Assembly (NCBI GenBank): GCA_034005165.1
Contig: JAVEVE010000004.1
Coordinates: 123,807 to 187,806, forward strand
Reading direction: 5' to 3'
DNA from: UBA1573 sp034005165
GTDB taxonomy: Bacteria > Pseudomonadota > Alphaproteobacteria > Micavibrionales > Micavibrionaceae
Length of the DNA stretch: 64,000 nt
Shown in pieces: positions 16,588-25,465 of this stretch. The position numbers and the translations under genes were made by a program. The notes under the pieces were generated by a model, which had not been told where the DNA came from, ran no database searches, and was given only the letters and a program-made list of their open reading frames with translations. Numbering within the stretch: position 1 is the stretch's first letter; each line of letters opens with the position of its first letter.

Positions 16588-17568
16588 TCAGCTACGCTGA
16601 TCTTTTGTTTTGCTTAGCGAGAATAATACGCCCCCGACGAGAACAGATATTGTGATCCCGAGTGAGATCGCGGGGGAGATGTGTCCGAACAGCCCTGCGT
16701 AGAATACTTTGCCTCCAATAAAGATTAGAACGATCGCCAGAGCGTATTTCATGTATTTAAAGCGCTCGATCATGGCCGCTACTGCAAAGTACATGCTGCG
16801 CAGGCCCAGAATTGCAAAGATATTGCTTGTGTAGATCACGAATGGTTCATTTGTAATTGCAAACACCGCAGGTACACTATCCAATGCAAACAGAACATCC
16901 ATGAATTCGATACAAATTAGAGCCATGAATAGTGGCGTTGCGAAGGTAACAATTTTTCCTGTTGTGTGATCAGGAAGACGTACAAAAAATTTGTGGCCGT
17001 CAATTTCTTTTGTAAAGCGCAGGTGCTTCTGGAAAAACCTGATGAGGGCGCTATCTTCTATGTTGTCTTCATCCTCGTCCTTCATCAACAGCATTTTGAT
17101 ACCAGTGATAAGTAAAAAGGCTGCAAAGATATACAAGGCCCAGCTGAATGATTGAACAATTACAACACCAGCAGCAATCATTGCTCCGCGCATGACGAGA
17201 ACACCGACAATTCCCCAGAATAAAACACGATGTTGATATTTTCGCGGGACATGAAAGTAGGTCAGAATAACAGACATGACGAACAGATTGTCCAGAGAGA
17301 GCGAGAGTTCTATCATATAGGCGGTGAAGTAATCCATTCCATGGGTTTCGCCGAGATTCCACCATAGCCAGCATCCGAATAGGGAGGCCAGTACCATATA
17401 GAATGCTGAGTAAGCGAGACTCGTTTTGGAGTCTATCACCTCATCCTTACGGTTGAGAAAGCCGAGGTCAAATACCATCAATGCTATAATGATGCCCAGA
17501 AATATGAGCCATAGGCTTAGGGGTTCCCCCATGAACTGAGTGCCCAGTATGGTAAGTATGTTTTCCAT
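16588..17568 (-). CDS. TerC/Alx family integral membrane protein
   Basis: A 326-residue protein with about nine hydrophobic segments. The family pattern is clear: FDLGFLNRKDEVID, WWNLGE, YFTAYMIELSLSLDNLFVMS, FWGIVGVLVMRG and ICIEFMDVLFALDSVPAVFA. Members (Alx, MeeY) are implicated in manganese export and tellurite resistance. The two acidic intramembrane motifs with SLDN and ALDS are intact. It follows the GtrA gene by 68 bases on the same strand and could be read through from it. No yybP-ykoY riboswitch, which often controls Alx genes, is visible in the upstream gap. Confidence 0.92.
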   Translation of the reverse strand: MENILTILGTQFMGEPLSLWLIFLGIIIALMVFDLGFLNRKDEVIDSKTSLAYSAFYMVLASLFGCWLWWNLGETHGMDYFTAYMIELSLSLDNLFVMSVILTYFHVPRKYQHRVLFWGIVGVLVMRGAMIAAGVVIVQSFSWALYIFAAFLLITGIKMLLMKDEDEDNIEDSALIRFFQKHLRFTKEIDGHKFFVRLPDHTTGKIVTFATPLFMALICIEFMDVLFALDSVPAVFAITNEPFVIYTSNIFAILGLRSMYFAVAAMIERFKYMKYALAIVLIFIGGKVFYAGLFGHISPAISLGITISVLVGGVLFSLSKTKDQRS

Positions 17569-17636
17569 AAAGCTAATATTCTAATTTGTAAGGGATTAAC
17601 TTAAATTCTATATATACGTATATACATCCAGTTTGA

Positions 17637-18113
17637 TTATCTAGCAAGAGTGTCCCTTACTATTTCTGATTCTTGATCCATTTTTTTAAAGACATAGAAA
17701 TGCGCCAGAATATATCTGGTTATGCCCGAGAGTATGATGGATGCAAAGAATATAACAGAAGCATATAGGCTGGTTGCCCATTCTAAAATTCCCAAACTAG
17801 CCACTCTGATGAAGGCCGCGAAAATGCTGGATTTCAGAAAGCGGTAAAGACTTTTCCAACTGAAATCGAGATGCCGTTCTTCAAAGGTAATAAACAGATA
17901 TATAAAATAAGCTGTTATTGTTCCGGCCAAGAATCCAATCATTCCACTTAGTGTAAGTGACCAGCTTAGTGTGTAATGGATAATGTTCGAACAGAAGAAA
18001 TCAGCCAATAAGGGTGCTGAACCTATCCCGAAAAATTTCAGGCTTTTGTTTTTCAGGTCTTTCAAAAAAGCAGGTAGTTCTTGGGGCGACTCTTGCATAG
18101 AGGGTATTCTCAT
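17637..18113 (-). CDS. GtrA-like membrane protein
   Basis: A 158-residue protein with four hydrophobic segments (roughly 27-45, 52-75, 90-112, 115-140) and a short charged N-terminus. The pattern KFFGIGSAPLLADF at the first helix and the final YILAHFYVFKK fit the GtrA/DPMS family, whose members assist transfer of lipid-linked sugars across the membrane. It starts 5 bases after the holA stop, so it is co-transcribed with leuS-lptE-holA. The assignment rests on topology and short motifs; other four-helix small proteins are possible. Confidence 0.65.
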   Translation of the reverse strand: MRIPSMQESPQELPAFLKDLKNKSLKFFGIGSAPLLADFFCSNIIHYTLSWSLTLSGMIGFLAGTITAYFIYLFITFEERHLDFSWKSLYRFLKSSIFAAFIRVASLGILEWATSLYASVIFFASIILSGITRYILAHFYVFKKMDQESEIVRDTLAR

Positions 18114-18118
18114 AGGAT

Positions 18119-19138
18119 CTACATGGACGCCAGTTTTAGAATGGTTTCGGCAACAAGAGTTTCAGAGGGTGTCCCTGTCCGCTTTGTTTGTGCTTCGATT
18201 TCGTTGAGACGTGCCAGAATTTTTCTCAGGACATGGGCTGGAAATTTTGTGGCTTGAGCCTTAAACATATCTTCCACTTTAAAAAAGACGGGGGGCTGTA
18301 AATCTTTCATCGCAGCATCTATCGGGAGGCCGTTATCGTCCATTTGTGATTTAACCTGATGAAGTCTGCGGACATGGTTTTGCAAAGAACGAAGGATCAC
18401 AATTAGTTCTGTGTTTTCACTTAGGAGCTTATTGTATGTTGAAATAGCTTTTTGTGGATTACGTCCTGTGGCGGCATATAGAAGATCATCAAGGCTTTGA
18501 GAACCCGAATCCCCACATGCTTCCTGCGCCTCTACCAAAGAAATCGGAGACGGATCGGATCCTTTGTAGAGATCAAGTTTCTCTATTTCCATGCGTGCGC
18601 GTCCACGATCTCCTTTTAGGGCGATGCTTAGCCAATTGATTGTGTCGTTTGCTGCTGCGCGGTTTTTTTCTTGTAAAAGCTCGCGCAGAAAACGTCCCAT
18701 GTCACGTTCGTCCTGAATATAACAAGGGATGGCTGTTGCGTTATCTGCTTCTTCACAAATCTTGCGTAAGGCATCTCTTGGGCGTAAATCCCCGCCCTCT
18801 ACGACGACAAGCGTTTCATCGTTCGGATTGTTTTTCAGCCAGTCTTTTAGCGCAACTGCAAATTTTGATCCTGGGGCAGTGACGCGCACGAGACGCATGC
18901 CACCCATCAGAGACTGCGCATTGACTTCATCAAAAAAACGGGCCTGATCATCTTCGATAATCTCGCCTGTCAAATGGGCGGCATTAAATGGGTCATTGAG
19001 ATCGGAAACGACTTTCTTGCCCATCAATTCTGCTCGTTCTTTGACCAACCCCTGATCCGGTCCATAAACCAGAATGGCCCGCATTTTCGGGTCTGGATTT
19101 TTCAGGAATGGTTCGATCTGTCGAAAGGTCAGTTTCAT
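18119..19138 (-). CDS. holA: DNA polymerase III subunit delta
   Basis: The delta subunit of the clamp loader, which opens the beta ring. The 339-residue protein has the conserved start MKLTFRQIEPFLKN..RAILVYGPDQGLVKERAE and the P-loop-less AAA fold; the middle LVVVEGGDLRPRDALRKICE and SLDDLLYAATGRNPQ and the C-terminal collar domain with NHVRRLHQVKSQMD are all present. Length is normal. It follows lptE by 10 bases; lptE-holA behind leuS is a widespread proteobacterial order. Confidence 0.92.
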   Translation of the reverse strand: MKLTFRQIEPFLKNPDPKMRAILVYGPDQGLVKERAELMGKKVVSDLNDPFNAAHLTGEIIEDDQARFFDEVNAQSLMGGMRLVRVTAPGSKFAVALKDWLKNNPNDETLVVVEGGDLRPRDALRKICEEADNATAIPCYIQDERDMGRFLRELLQEKNRAAANDTINWLSIALKGDRGRARMEIEKLDLYKGSDPSPISLVEAQEACGDSGSQSLDDLLYAATGRNPQKAISTYNKLLSENTELIVILRSLQNHVRRLHQVKSQMDDNGLPIDAAMKDLQPPVFFKVEDMFKAQATKFPAHVLRKILARLNEIEAQTKRTGTPSETLVAETILKLASM

Positions 19139-19148
19139 TCTTATGATC

Positions 19149-19637
19149 TTATTTGCGATTCAAATAGAGATTCAGGTGTAATTCGATCTGGCGTGCCAGA
19201 TCGCCTAAGGCGTTTTCTCGTGCTGTATTTTCTGCAACGCGGGTTGCGAATTCACTTTGCAAGACGTTGTAACTGGTAATGGCCAGCAAATCACGAACAA
19301 GGACTTCTTTGCCTGACTTATCTGTTAAAACCATTTTTGTCTTTAGGCGTAATTGTGCACGAGTGGCTTCTGATGATTTGGTGATGGCCAGCTCTTTGTC
19401 AGATTCCTGAATTTTATCAACGCTCAGACGGTATTGTGCGCTCGCAGGTTCGCCGTTTTGGTGCAGTCGGTCAATGAGCTCATTCCGCAGGATTTGCCCT
19501 TCACGGTCGGGAATAATGGTTATTTCTACGGGGGCGGAATCAGTTCTTCTGTCATTACTGAATTTCCCATGAACCGGATGGAATCCACAGGCGGTCAAAG
19601 TGGCCAATAGGCCGATAAGGGCGATAAATTTTGTCAT
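19149..19637 (-). CDS. lptE: LPS-assembly lipoprotein LptE
   Basis: The outer-membrane lipoprotein plug of the LptD translocon for lipopolysaccharide. The reading frame begins upstream at 19679, but that start lies inside the leuS terminator, so I choose ATG 19637, which gives 162 residues and puts the signal peptide at the true N-terminus: MTKFIALIGLLATLTAC with lipobox LTAC. The first mature residues CGFHPVHG are the LptE/RlpB hallmark (CGFxP). The rest is beta-rich with LRNELIDRLHQNG. Standing between leuS and holA supports the call. Confidence 0.9.
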   Translation of the reverse strand: MTKFIALIGLLATLTACGFHPVHGKFSNDRRTDSAPVEITIIPDREGQILRNELIDRLHQNGEPASAQYRLSVDKIQESDKELAITKSSEATRAQLRLKTKMVLTDKSGKEVLVRDLLAITSYNVLQSEFATRVAENTARENALGDLARQIELHLNLYLNRK

Positions 19638-19663
19638 GCCCTCACCGTAGCGTATTTTCGGGT

Positions 19664-19690
19664 TAAAAAAAAGCCGCATTCCGCGGCTTT
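19664..19690 (-). terminator. Terminator or attenuator after leuS
   Basis: AAAGCCGC and GCGGCTTT pair around five bases, followed on the minus strand by a run of T. It separates leuS from lptE although they are usually one operon, so partial read-through is likely. Confidence 0.8.
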
Positions 19691-19711
19691 CTTTGAGAGT
19701 AGTGGGTAAGT

Positions 19712-22261
19712 TTAGCCCGCAACAACGTTCACGATACGGTTCGGCACGACAATCACTTTACGGATTGTTTTTCCTTCCAACGCATTCACAACAGACTCTT
19801 CCGAAAGAGCAGCTTTTTCTGCTTCTTCTGTTGCAGTATCGGTCGGGAGTTGAATTGTGGCTTTTAGCTTGCCGTTAATCTGAATGGCGATGGTGACGGA
19901 GTCCGCTACCAAAAACTCAGGATTAACTGTTGGCCATGATGTTCTGACCAGCATTTCCTTATGGCCTAGTTCTGACCACAATTCTTCGGTCAGGTGTGGG
20001 GCCATCGGATTAAGGCCACAGATCATGTATTCAATGGCTTCCTTATAAAGGCCCGTGTCCCCTGCTTCCGGTTTGAAAGCTTCGATTGCGTTATAGAGTT
20101 CACGCAATTTGGCGACGGCTTTGTTCATATGGAAGGCTTCGATGGCTTGTCCGACTGCATGAATGGTTTGGTGGGCCATTTTTTGCAGTTGAAGAGCGGC
20201 GTCACTTGGGTTTCCTTGTGGAGAAGCCAGAATGGTCTCTTTTGCATCCATAATAAAGCTGTGAAGGCGGTTGATGAAACGCCATGATCCGCCGAGGCCT
20301 GCCTCTGTCCATTCCAGATCACGATCAGGAGGAGAGTCAGAAAGGATAAACATCCGCGCAGCATCTGCGCCGTAGCTATCCAGAATGTCTTGCGGGTCAA
20401 TGGTGTTGCGTTTTGACTTGGACATTTTTTCAACACGGCCTGCTACGACAGGTTCGTGGTTTCCGGTTGTCATGACCCAATTGCCGTTTTCGTCTTTCAT
20501 CACGTCTTTCGGGTACACCCATTTGCCGTCTTTGTCTTTATAGGTCATATGGTTGATCATGCCTTGGGTATAAAGACCTGCGAACGGTTCTGGTGTGTCC
20601 ATGTATCCGCATTTTGAAAGGGCGCGGGTAAAGAAACGTGAATAAAGCAAGTGCAGAACTGCGTGTTCGACACCGCCGATATATTGGTCAACTGGCAGCC
20701 AGTATGCGGCTTTGTCTTTTGCGAAACCGATACCGTCATTTTTCGGATCAGCATAGCGCGCAAAGTACCAGCTTGATTCAAAGAAGGTATCAAATGTGTC
20801 TGTTTCGCGTTCGGCATCTTTTCCGCATGCCGGGCATTTGACCTTTTTCCATGTCGGATGATGCGAGAGTGGGTTGCCGGGTTTATCAAATGTAACATCT
20901 GACGGGAGTTCAACAGGCAGTTGGTTTTCAGGGACAGGAACGGTTCCGCAATCATCGCAATAGATGATCGGGATCGGGCAGCCCCAGTAACGCTGGCGGG
21001 AAATTCCCCAATCGCGCAGGCGGTATTGTGTAATGCCTGTGCCGCGTCCAATTTCTTCCATTTTTTTAATGGCGGCGGCTTTGGAGTCGGTTGTGTTCAT
21101 GTCGTTCATAAAACTCGAATTCACCATGACGCCGTCATCCGTGAATGGAAGTTCAACTGATGATCCGTCTTTTGGTGCAACGACTTGTGTGATTTCTAAA
21201 CCGTATTTGGTTGCGAAATCAAAGTCGCGTTGGTCATGCGCAGGGCAGCCGAAAATAGCGCCTGTGCCGTAATCCATCAGAATAAAGTTTGCGAGATAGA
21301 GCGGCAATTTCTTGCCTTCGACAAACGGATGGTCAACAAAATGGCCTGTGTTGTATCCTATTTTTTCTGCTTGTTCGATGGCGGCCTCAGAAGTCCCCAT
21401 GGCTTGGCATTTTTTCACGAACTCTTCGAATCCGTCTTGTCCAGCGCAGAGTTGTTGTGCGAGCGGGTGATCGGCTGCCATGGCTGCAAAGGATGCACCA
21501 TAAAGCGTGTCAGGACGTGTGGTGAAAACGTCGAGGGTTTCGTTGCTATCAATTACATTAAATGTAAAGCGGCAGCCTTGGGATTTGCCTATCCAGTTTT
21601 CCTGCATGATGCGGACTTTTTCAGGCCAGCGATCAAGTCCCTTAATTGCTTCCAGAAGCTCTTCTGCGTAGTCGGTGATTTTCAAGGACCATTGGTTGAG
21701 TTTTTTGCGCTCAACGGGCGCGCCTGTGCGCCAGCCTTTGCCGTCAATCACTTGTTCGTTGGCGAGAACTGTGTGGTCAACTGGATCCCAGTTGACCATC
21801 ATCTCCTTGCGGTATGCGAGGCCATTTTTCAGGAAATCCAAAAACATTTTCTGTTCATGCTTGTAGTAATCAGGCAAGCAGGTTGTCACCTCTCGGTCCC
21901 AGTCGATGGAGAGGCCCATTTGTTTCAACTGGATTTTCATCGCGACGATGTTTTCCAGTGTCCAGTCTTTCGGGTGTGCGCCGCGCTCAAGGGCTGCGTT
22001 TTCAGCAGGTAATCCAAATGCGTCCCAGCCCATCGGGTGCAAAACATTGTATCCTTGTGCGGTTCTGTAACGTGCGACAACGTCCCCTAGAGAGTAGTTG
22101 CGGACATGGCCCATGTGGATGCGGCCGGAAGGATAGGGAAACATTTCGAGGACGTAATATTTCTTTTTGGATGAGTCTTCTGTGACGTGAAAGACATTTT
22201 CGTCATCCCATTTCTTGCGCCATTTTTCTTCCGTCTCACGAATATTGTACCGCTCAGCCAT
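19712..22261 (-). CDS. leuS: Leucine--tRNA ligase
   Basis: Charges tRNA-Leu. The 849-residue class I synthetase has the HIGH-type motif in PSGRIHMGHVRN (about residue 45-56), the CP1 editing domain with the threonine-rich FTTRPDTLYGASF, a zinc-type insert with CDDCG..CPACGKDAERETDTFD, and KMSKSKRNT in VEKMSKSKRNTIDPQ. The C-terminal anticodon and LeuRS-specific domains are complete. The length fits bacterial LeuRS. A terminator follows at 19690. Clear call. Confidence 0.98.
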   Translation of the reverse strand: MAERYNIRETEEKWRKKWDDENVFHVTEDSSKKKYYVLEMFPYPSGRIHMGHVRNYSLGDVVARYRTAQGYNVLHPMGWDAFGLPAENAALERGAHPKDWTLENIVAMKIQLKQMGLSIDWDREVTTCLPDYYKHEQKMFLDFLKNGLAYRKEMMVNWDPVDHTVLANEQVIDGKGWRTGAPVERKKLNQWSLKITDYAEELLEAIKGLDRWPEKVRIMQENWIGKSQGCRFTFNVIDSNETLDVFTTRPDTLYGASFAAMAADHPLAQQLCAGQDGFEEFVKKCQAMGTSEAAIEQAEKIGYNTGHFVDHPFVEGKKLPLYLANFILMDYGTGAIFGCPAHDQRDFDFATKYGLEITQVVAPKDGSSVELPFTDDGVMVNSSFMNDMNTTDSKAAAIKKMEEIGRGTGITQYRLRDWGISRQRYWGCPIPIIYCDDCGTVPVPENQLPVELPSDVTFDKPGNPLSHHPTWKKVKCPACGKDAERETDTFDTFFESSWYFARYADPKNDGIGFAKDKAAYWLPVDQYIGGVEHAVLHLLYSRFFTRALSKCGYMDTPEPFAGLYTQGMINHMTYKDKDGKWVYPKDVMKDENGNWVMTTGNHEPVVAGRVEKMSKSKRNTIDPQDILDSYGADAARMFILSDSPPDRDLEWTEAGLGGSWRFINRLHSFIMDAKETILASPQGNPSDAALQLQKMAHQTIHAVGQAIEAFHMNKAVAKLRELYNAIEAFKPEAGDTGLYKEAIEYMICGLNPMAPHLTEELWSELGHKEMLVRTSWPTVNPEFLVADSVTIAIQINGKLKATIQLPTDTATEEAEKAALSEESVVNALEGKTIRKVIVVPNRIVNVVAG

Positions 22262-22338
22262 TTTCTGTCCTCATTTTGCAGTGAAGGACAATACAGGTAG
22301 CATAGAAAATCCCTGTTTTTCAATGGCTTTGGGTAAAA

Positions 22339-22926
22339 TTATTTCAGGTTCAGGCCGCGATCTTTGATTTCATCTAGGATTGTGTAGTTATCCCTGATAA
22401 AGAGTTCGTTGAATGCTGATCCTAAAACGCCTTGGACTTTTGACGGGAACAGGCAGTTGTTCTTTTGACTTAGTGATGGTTTCTGGAATTTGTGTGTAAG
22501 GCGCACAAGAACAGAGTTAAACTCCAGATTTCCTGGGTTTGAGAAGCTTGGCCCATCAACACTTAAGTGGAGTGAGAGGCGAGACTTTTGATCTGCGAAG
22601 TTATAGGCAAGTGCTGCGCCGTTATCAAAGCGATCTCCGATATCGCATCCCAAGGCTTTGGATTCGTTCTTGGACAGCCCCAATTTAATGACTGTTTTCT
22701 TTTTGTTGATGTCCGAGTTTTCAGGGTAGAAATCGTCTAACGTTCTCCCCTGTTGTACGGCTGTGATAGATGGGGCCATGTCGTCTTTAAAGCTGCTCAG
22801 GGCCTTGCCTTTTTCATGCTGCGCGAAGAGGGAAGAATTGCTGTATGACCCAAAGCTGCAACCACTTAACCCGAAGAGCAGGGTGATACTTAAAAAACAC
22901 AGATAAACTATGTTATATTTTGTCAT
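22339..22926 (-). CDS. Unknown lipoprotein
   Basis: A 195-residue protein with a classic lipoprotein signal: MTKYNIVYLCFLSITLLFGLSGC with lipobox LSGC at 20-23. The mature part is soluble, begins with a Ser/Asn linker and has three further cysteines (GCDIGDRF, NNCLFP), which could form a disulfide. A central beta-strand pattern (LEFNSVLVRLTHKFQ) suggests a beta-sandwich. I do not recognise a family. It precedes leuS by 77 bases on the same strand and is divergent from comM. Confidence 0.6.
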   Translation of the reverse strand: MTKYNIVYLCFLSITLLFGLSGCSFGSYSNSSLFAQHEKGKALSSFKDDMAPSITAVQQGRTLDDFYPENSDINKKKTVIKLGLSKNESKALGCDIGDRFDNGAALAYNFADQKSRLSLHLSVDGPSFSNPGNLEFNSVLVRLTHKFQKPSLSQKNNCLFPSKVQGVLGSAFNELFIRDNYTILDEIKDRGLNLK

Positions 22927-23102
22927 AATATAATATTAACAAAATTATGGTGCTATCGCGATCTAAATCGATGTTGTGGCGCGGAAATCCAAGTAAAATT
23001 GAAGAGAATTTGAAATTTATGCAGGGTAATTTTGTGCGCGTAAAAATGCCCATGTTGCACAAACGTCTTGGTTGTATTGCGAAATGCATGTAATTCATTT
23101 GT

Positions 23103-24632
23103 ATGGTTTCAAGAATAAGAACAGTTGCGTTTCGCGGGATAGATGTCCTTGATATTGATGTCGAGGTACAGATTGCCTCGGGTCTTCCTGCGTTCACGAT
23201 TGTTGGTCTTCCTGATAAGGCGGTGGGAGAGAGTAAAGAGCGCGTACGTGCGGCACTTCACGCGATGGGGTTGGCTCTTCCCGCCAAGCGTATGACGGTG
23301 AACCTTGCCCCCGCTGATGTGACCAAAGAAGGGTCACATTATGATTTGCCGATTGCGCTGGGACTCTTGGTTGCTATGGATGTTGTGCCCCAAGACGCCG
23401 TTGAGAGTTTCTATGCGCTGGGGGAATTGGGCCTTGATGGATCACTTCGCGAAGTGACGGGCGTTCTGCCCTCTGCCCTACAAGCACAATCCCATGACTG
23501 TGGATTGATTTGTCCTGCTGCGTGCGGCGGTGAAGCAGCTTGGGCAGGTGACGTTGATATTCTGGCTGCAAAAAGTTTATTGCAACTCATCAATCATTTT
23601 AAAGGTGTTCAGGTTTTATCGCGCCCTGAGGCTGATGTGCGCGGTGAGGCTGCGCGTCTGGTTCGTGATCTGGCAGATGTTAAGGGGCAAGAAACTGCTA
23701 AGCGGGCGTTGGAAATTACGGCTGCGGGTGGGCATAATTTGCTGATGATCGGGCCACCTGGTTCGGGGAAGTCGATGTTGGCGTCTTGTTTGCCCGGTAT
23801 CCTTCCTGATTTATCAGCACGCGAAGCTCTTGAAACTTCTATCATTCATTCTCTGGCGGGGACGTTGCCTGAGGGTGGTCTCATCAGGACGCGCCCCTAT
23901 CGTGATCCTCATCATTCGGCCTCCCAGCCTGCGTTGATCGGCGGCGGGCATAAAGCCAAGCCCGGCGAAATTTCTTTGGCGCATCATGGTGTCTTGTTCT
24001 TGGATGAATTGCCTGAATTTGCAAAGGCAACGCTTGAGTCATTGCGGCAGCCTCTCGAGACTGGAGAAGCTTTGGTTGCCCGTGTGAATTACCACGTCAC
24101 ATACCCTGCACGGTTTCAATTGGTAGCGGCTATGAATCCGTGTCGGTGCGGGTATTTCGGAACGGTCGGGGAAGAATGCACCAAAGCTCCGCGATGCGCG
24201 GAGGATTATCAGGGGAAATTATCCGGACCGCTTCTTGACCGAATTGATCTGCAAGTTGACGTACCGCCTTTATCTATTGATGAGCTTTCTGCGCAGCCAC
24301 AAGGCGAAAGCTCTGCTTCTGTTGCGGCACGTGTGGCTCAAGCTCGGGCGTTACAAGCACAACGCTTTTCTGCGCTGGGGGCGGCAAGTCATGTGCGCGT
24401 GAATGCTGATGCGCAAGGATCGGTCTTGGAAGAAATTGCGCAAATGGAACCAGACGCAGAAAAGTTGATGAAATCTGCTGCCGAAAAGCTCAGGCTTTCT
24501 GCGCGGAGTTGGTACAGAATGCTTCGTGTTGCGCGGACGATTGCTGATCTGGATGGTGCGCCTGATAAAATCGGGACAGCGCATATTGCAGAAGCTTTGA
24601 GTTATCGCCGATTACGTTTAGCAGACCTATAG
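23103..24632 (+). CDS. comM: YifB/ComM family Mg-chelatase-like AAA+ ATPase
   Basis: ComM is a branch-migration helicase that helps natural transformation; YifB homologs occur widely. The 509 residues have an N-terminal Lon-like domain (LPAFTIVGLPDKAVGESKER), the Walker A loop in LLMIGPPGSGKSML (near residue 220), the Walker B region GVLFLDELPEF, the zinc-type cysteines NPCRCGYFG..C..APRC, and the C-terminal lid (SARSWYRMLRVARTIADLDG). Complete and of normal length. The 3' end overlaps the convergent hydrolase gene by 6 bases. Whether the organism is naturally competent cannot be told from this window. Confidence 0.95.
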   Translation: MVSRIRTVAFRGIDVLDIDVEVQIASGLPAFTIVGLPDKAVGESKERVRAALHAMGLALPAKRMTVNLAPADVTKEGSHYDLPIALGLLVAMDVVPQDAVESFYALGELGLDGSLREVTGVLPSALQAQSHDCGLICPAACGGEAAWAGDVDILAAKSLLQLINHFKGVQVLSRPEADVRGEAARLVRDLADVKGQETAKRALEITAAGGHNLLMIGPPGSGKSMLASCLPGILPDLSAREALETSIIHSLAGTLPEGGLIRTRPYRDPHHSASQPALIGGGHKAKPGEISLAHHGVLFLDELPEFAKATLESLRQPLETGEALVARVNYHVTYPARFQLVAAMNPCRCGYFGTVGEECTKAPRCAEDYQGKLSGPLLDRIDLQVDVPPLSIDELSAQPQGESSASVAARVAQARALQAQRFSALGAASHVRVNADAQGSVLEEIAQMEPDAEKLMKSAAEKLRLSARSWYRMLRVARTIADLDGAPDKIGTAHIAEALSYRRLRLADL

Positions 24633-25415
24633 GTTGTAAAGTTTTCTGATTTCTGTTTCGAGCAGTTTCAAATCGCTTTCGCGGGAGAGTCGGTGTTCAC
24701 CGTCTTCAATATAGTGGATGGTGCATTGGTTTTGTTTTAGGCGAGATTTAATTTTTTCAGCGATTTTCCAAGGAACTTCAGTATCAGCTTTGCCGTGAAG
24801 AAGAATGACAGGATTGCCAAAGGGAATTTGTTCTTCCAAAAGAAGATGGTTTTTCCCGTCTTCAAATAGGGCGTAGGTCATGACGTCCGGCTCGTCTGAA
24901 TAGGGGCTATCTTCCAGAAGTTTTCCGTCGCGTTTGCAGCGGCCGCGTTGCTCATCGGTTAATTCTTCTTCCCAGACCCATTTGGTGAAGTCCGGTGCTG
25001 CGGCAATGCCCAAATAAGCCTTAACCCGATCTGGACGTTTGGTCGCAACCAGAAGGCCGATCCAGCCCCCCATAGAAGAGCCAACAACAATCAAAGGCCC
25101 TTGTGTTATTTGGTCTATGATAAATATGGCGTCTTTTGTCCATTGACCGATAGTACCGTCTTCAAAGTCTCCCTCTGATCCGCCATGGCCTGAATAATCG
25201 AGGCGCAGCATTGAAATATTGTTATTTTTTGCCCAATTCCAAAGAAACAAAGCCTTTGACCCGTCCATATCGGAACGGTATCCCGGTAAAAAAACCAAGG
25301 TGGGTTGGTTCTTGCTGCCTTCGAAATAGCGGTACGCCAGCTCAAGACCTTCGGAGGACTTGATTTTTGAGGGGGCGGGCTGTGACTCTATGGTGGTTTG
25401 GGGGTTTGTCTCCAT
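24627..25415 (-). CDS. Alpha/beta hydrolase
   Basis: A 262-residue alpha/beta-fold hydrolase. The nucleophile elbow is GSSMGG (near residue 118-123), the oxyanion region is LVFLPGYRSDMDGSKALF, the acid lies in GKADTEVPW, and the catalytic histidine in EDGEHRLSRESDLKLL. The N-terminal 20 residues are polar. The family resembles BD-FAE/palmitoyl-thioesterase (ABHD10-like) enzymes; exact substrate unknown. The gene overlaps comM by 6 bases at the 3' ends and is divergent from the glycosyltransferase at 25466. Confidence 0.88.
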   Translation of the reverse strand: METNPQTTIESQPAPSKIKSSEGLELAYRYFEGSKNQPTLVFLPGYRSDMDGSKALFLWNWAKNNNISMLRLDYSGHGGSEGDFEDGTIGQWTKDAIFIIDQITQGPLIVVGSSMGGWIGLLVATKRPDRVKAYLGIAAAPDFTKWVWEEELTDEQRGRCKRDGKLLEDSPYSDEPDVMTYALFEDGKNHLLLEEQIPFGNPVILLHGKADTEVPWKIAEKIKSRLKQNQCTIHYIEDGEHRLSRESDLKLLETEIRKLYNL

Positions 25416-25465
25416 AAGGATAGATGCTATAAACCTCTACCGATAATTTCAAGAGGACAAATTTC

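Noticed and set aside
17569..17636. yybP-ykoY manganese riboswitch before the TerC gene
   Set aside because: The gap has only 68 bases and is A/T-rich; none of the conserved riboswitch sequence is present. A TATATACGTATATA palindrome at 17611-17624 is probably chance in AT-rich DNA.
21230..22012. A 260-codon plus-strand frame inside leuS
   Set aside because: It lies wholly antisense to a complete leuS gene and its translation resembles no protein.
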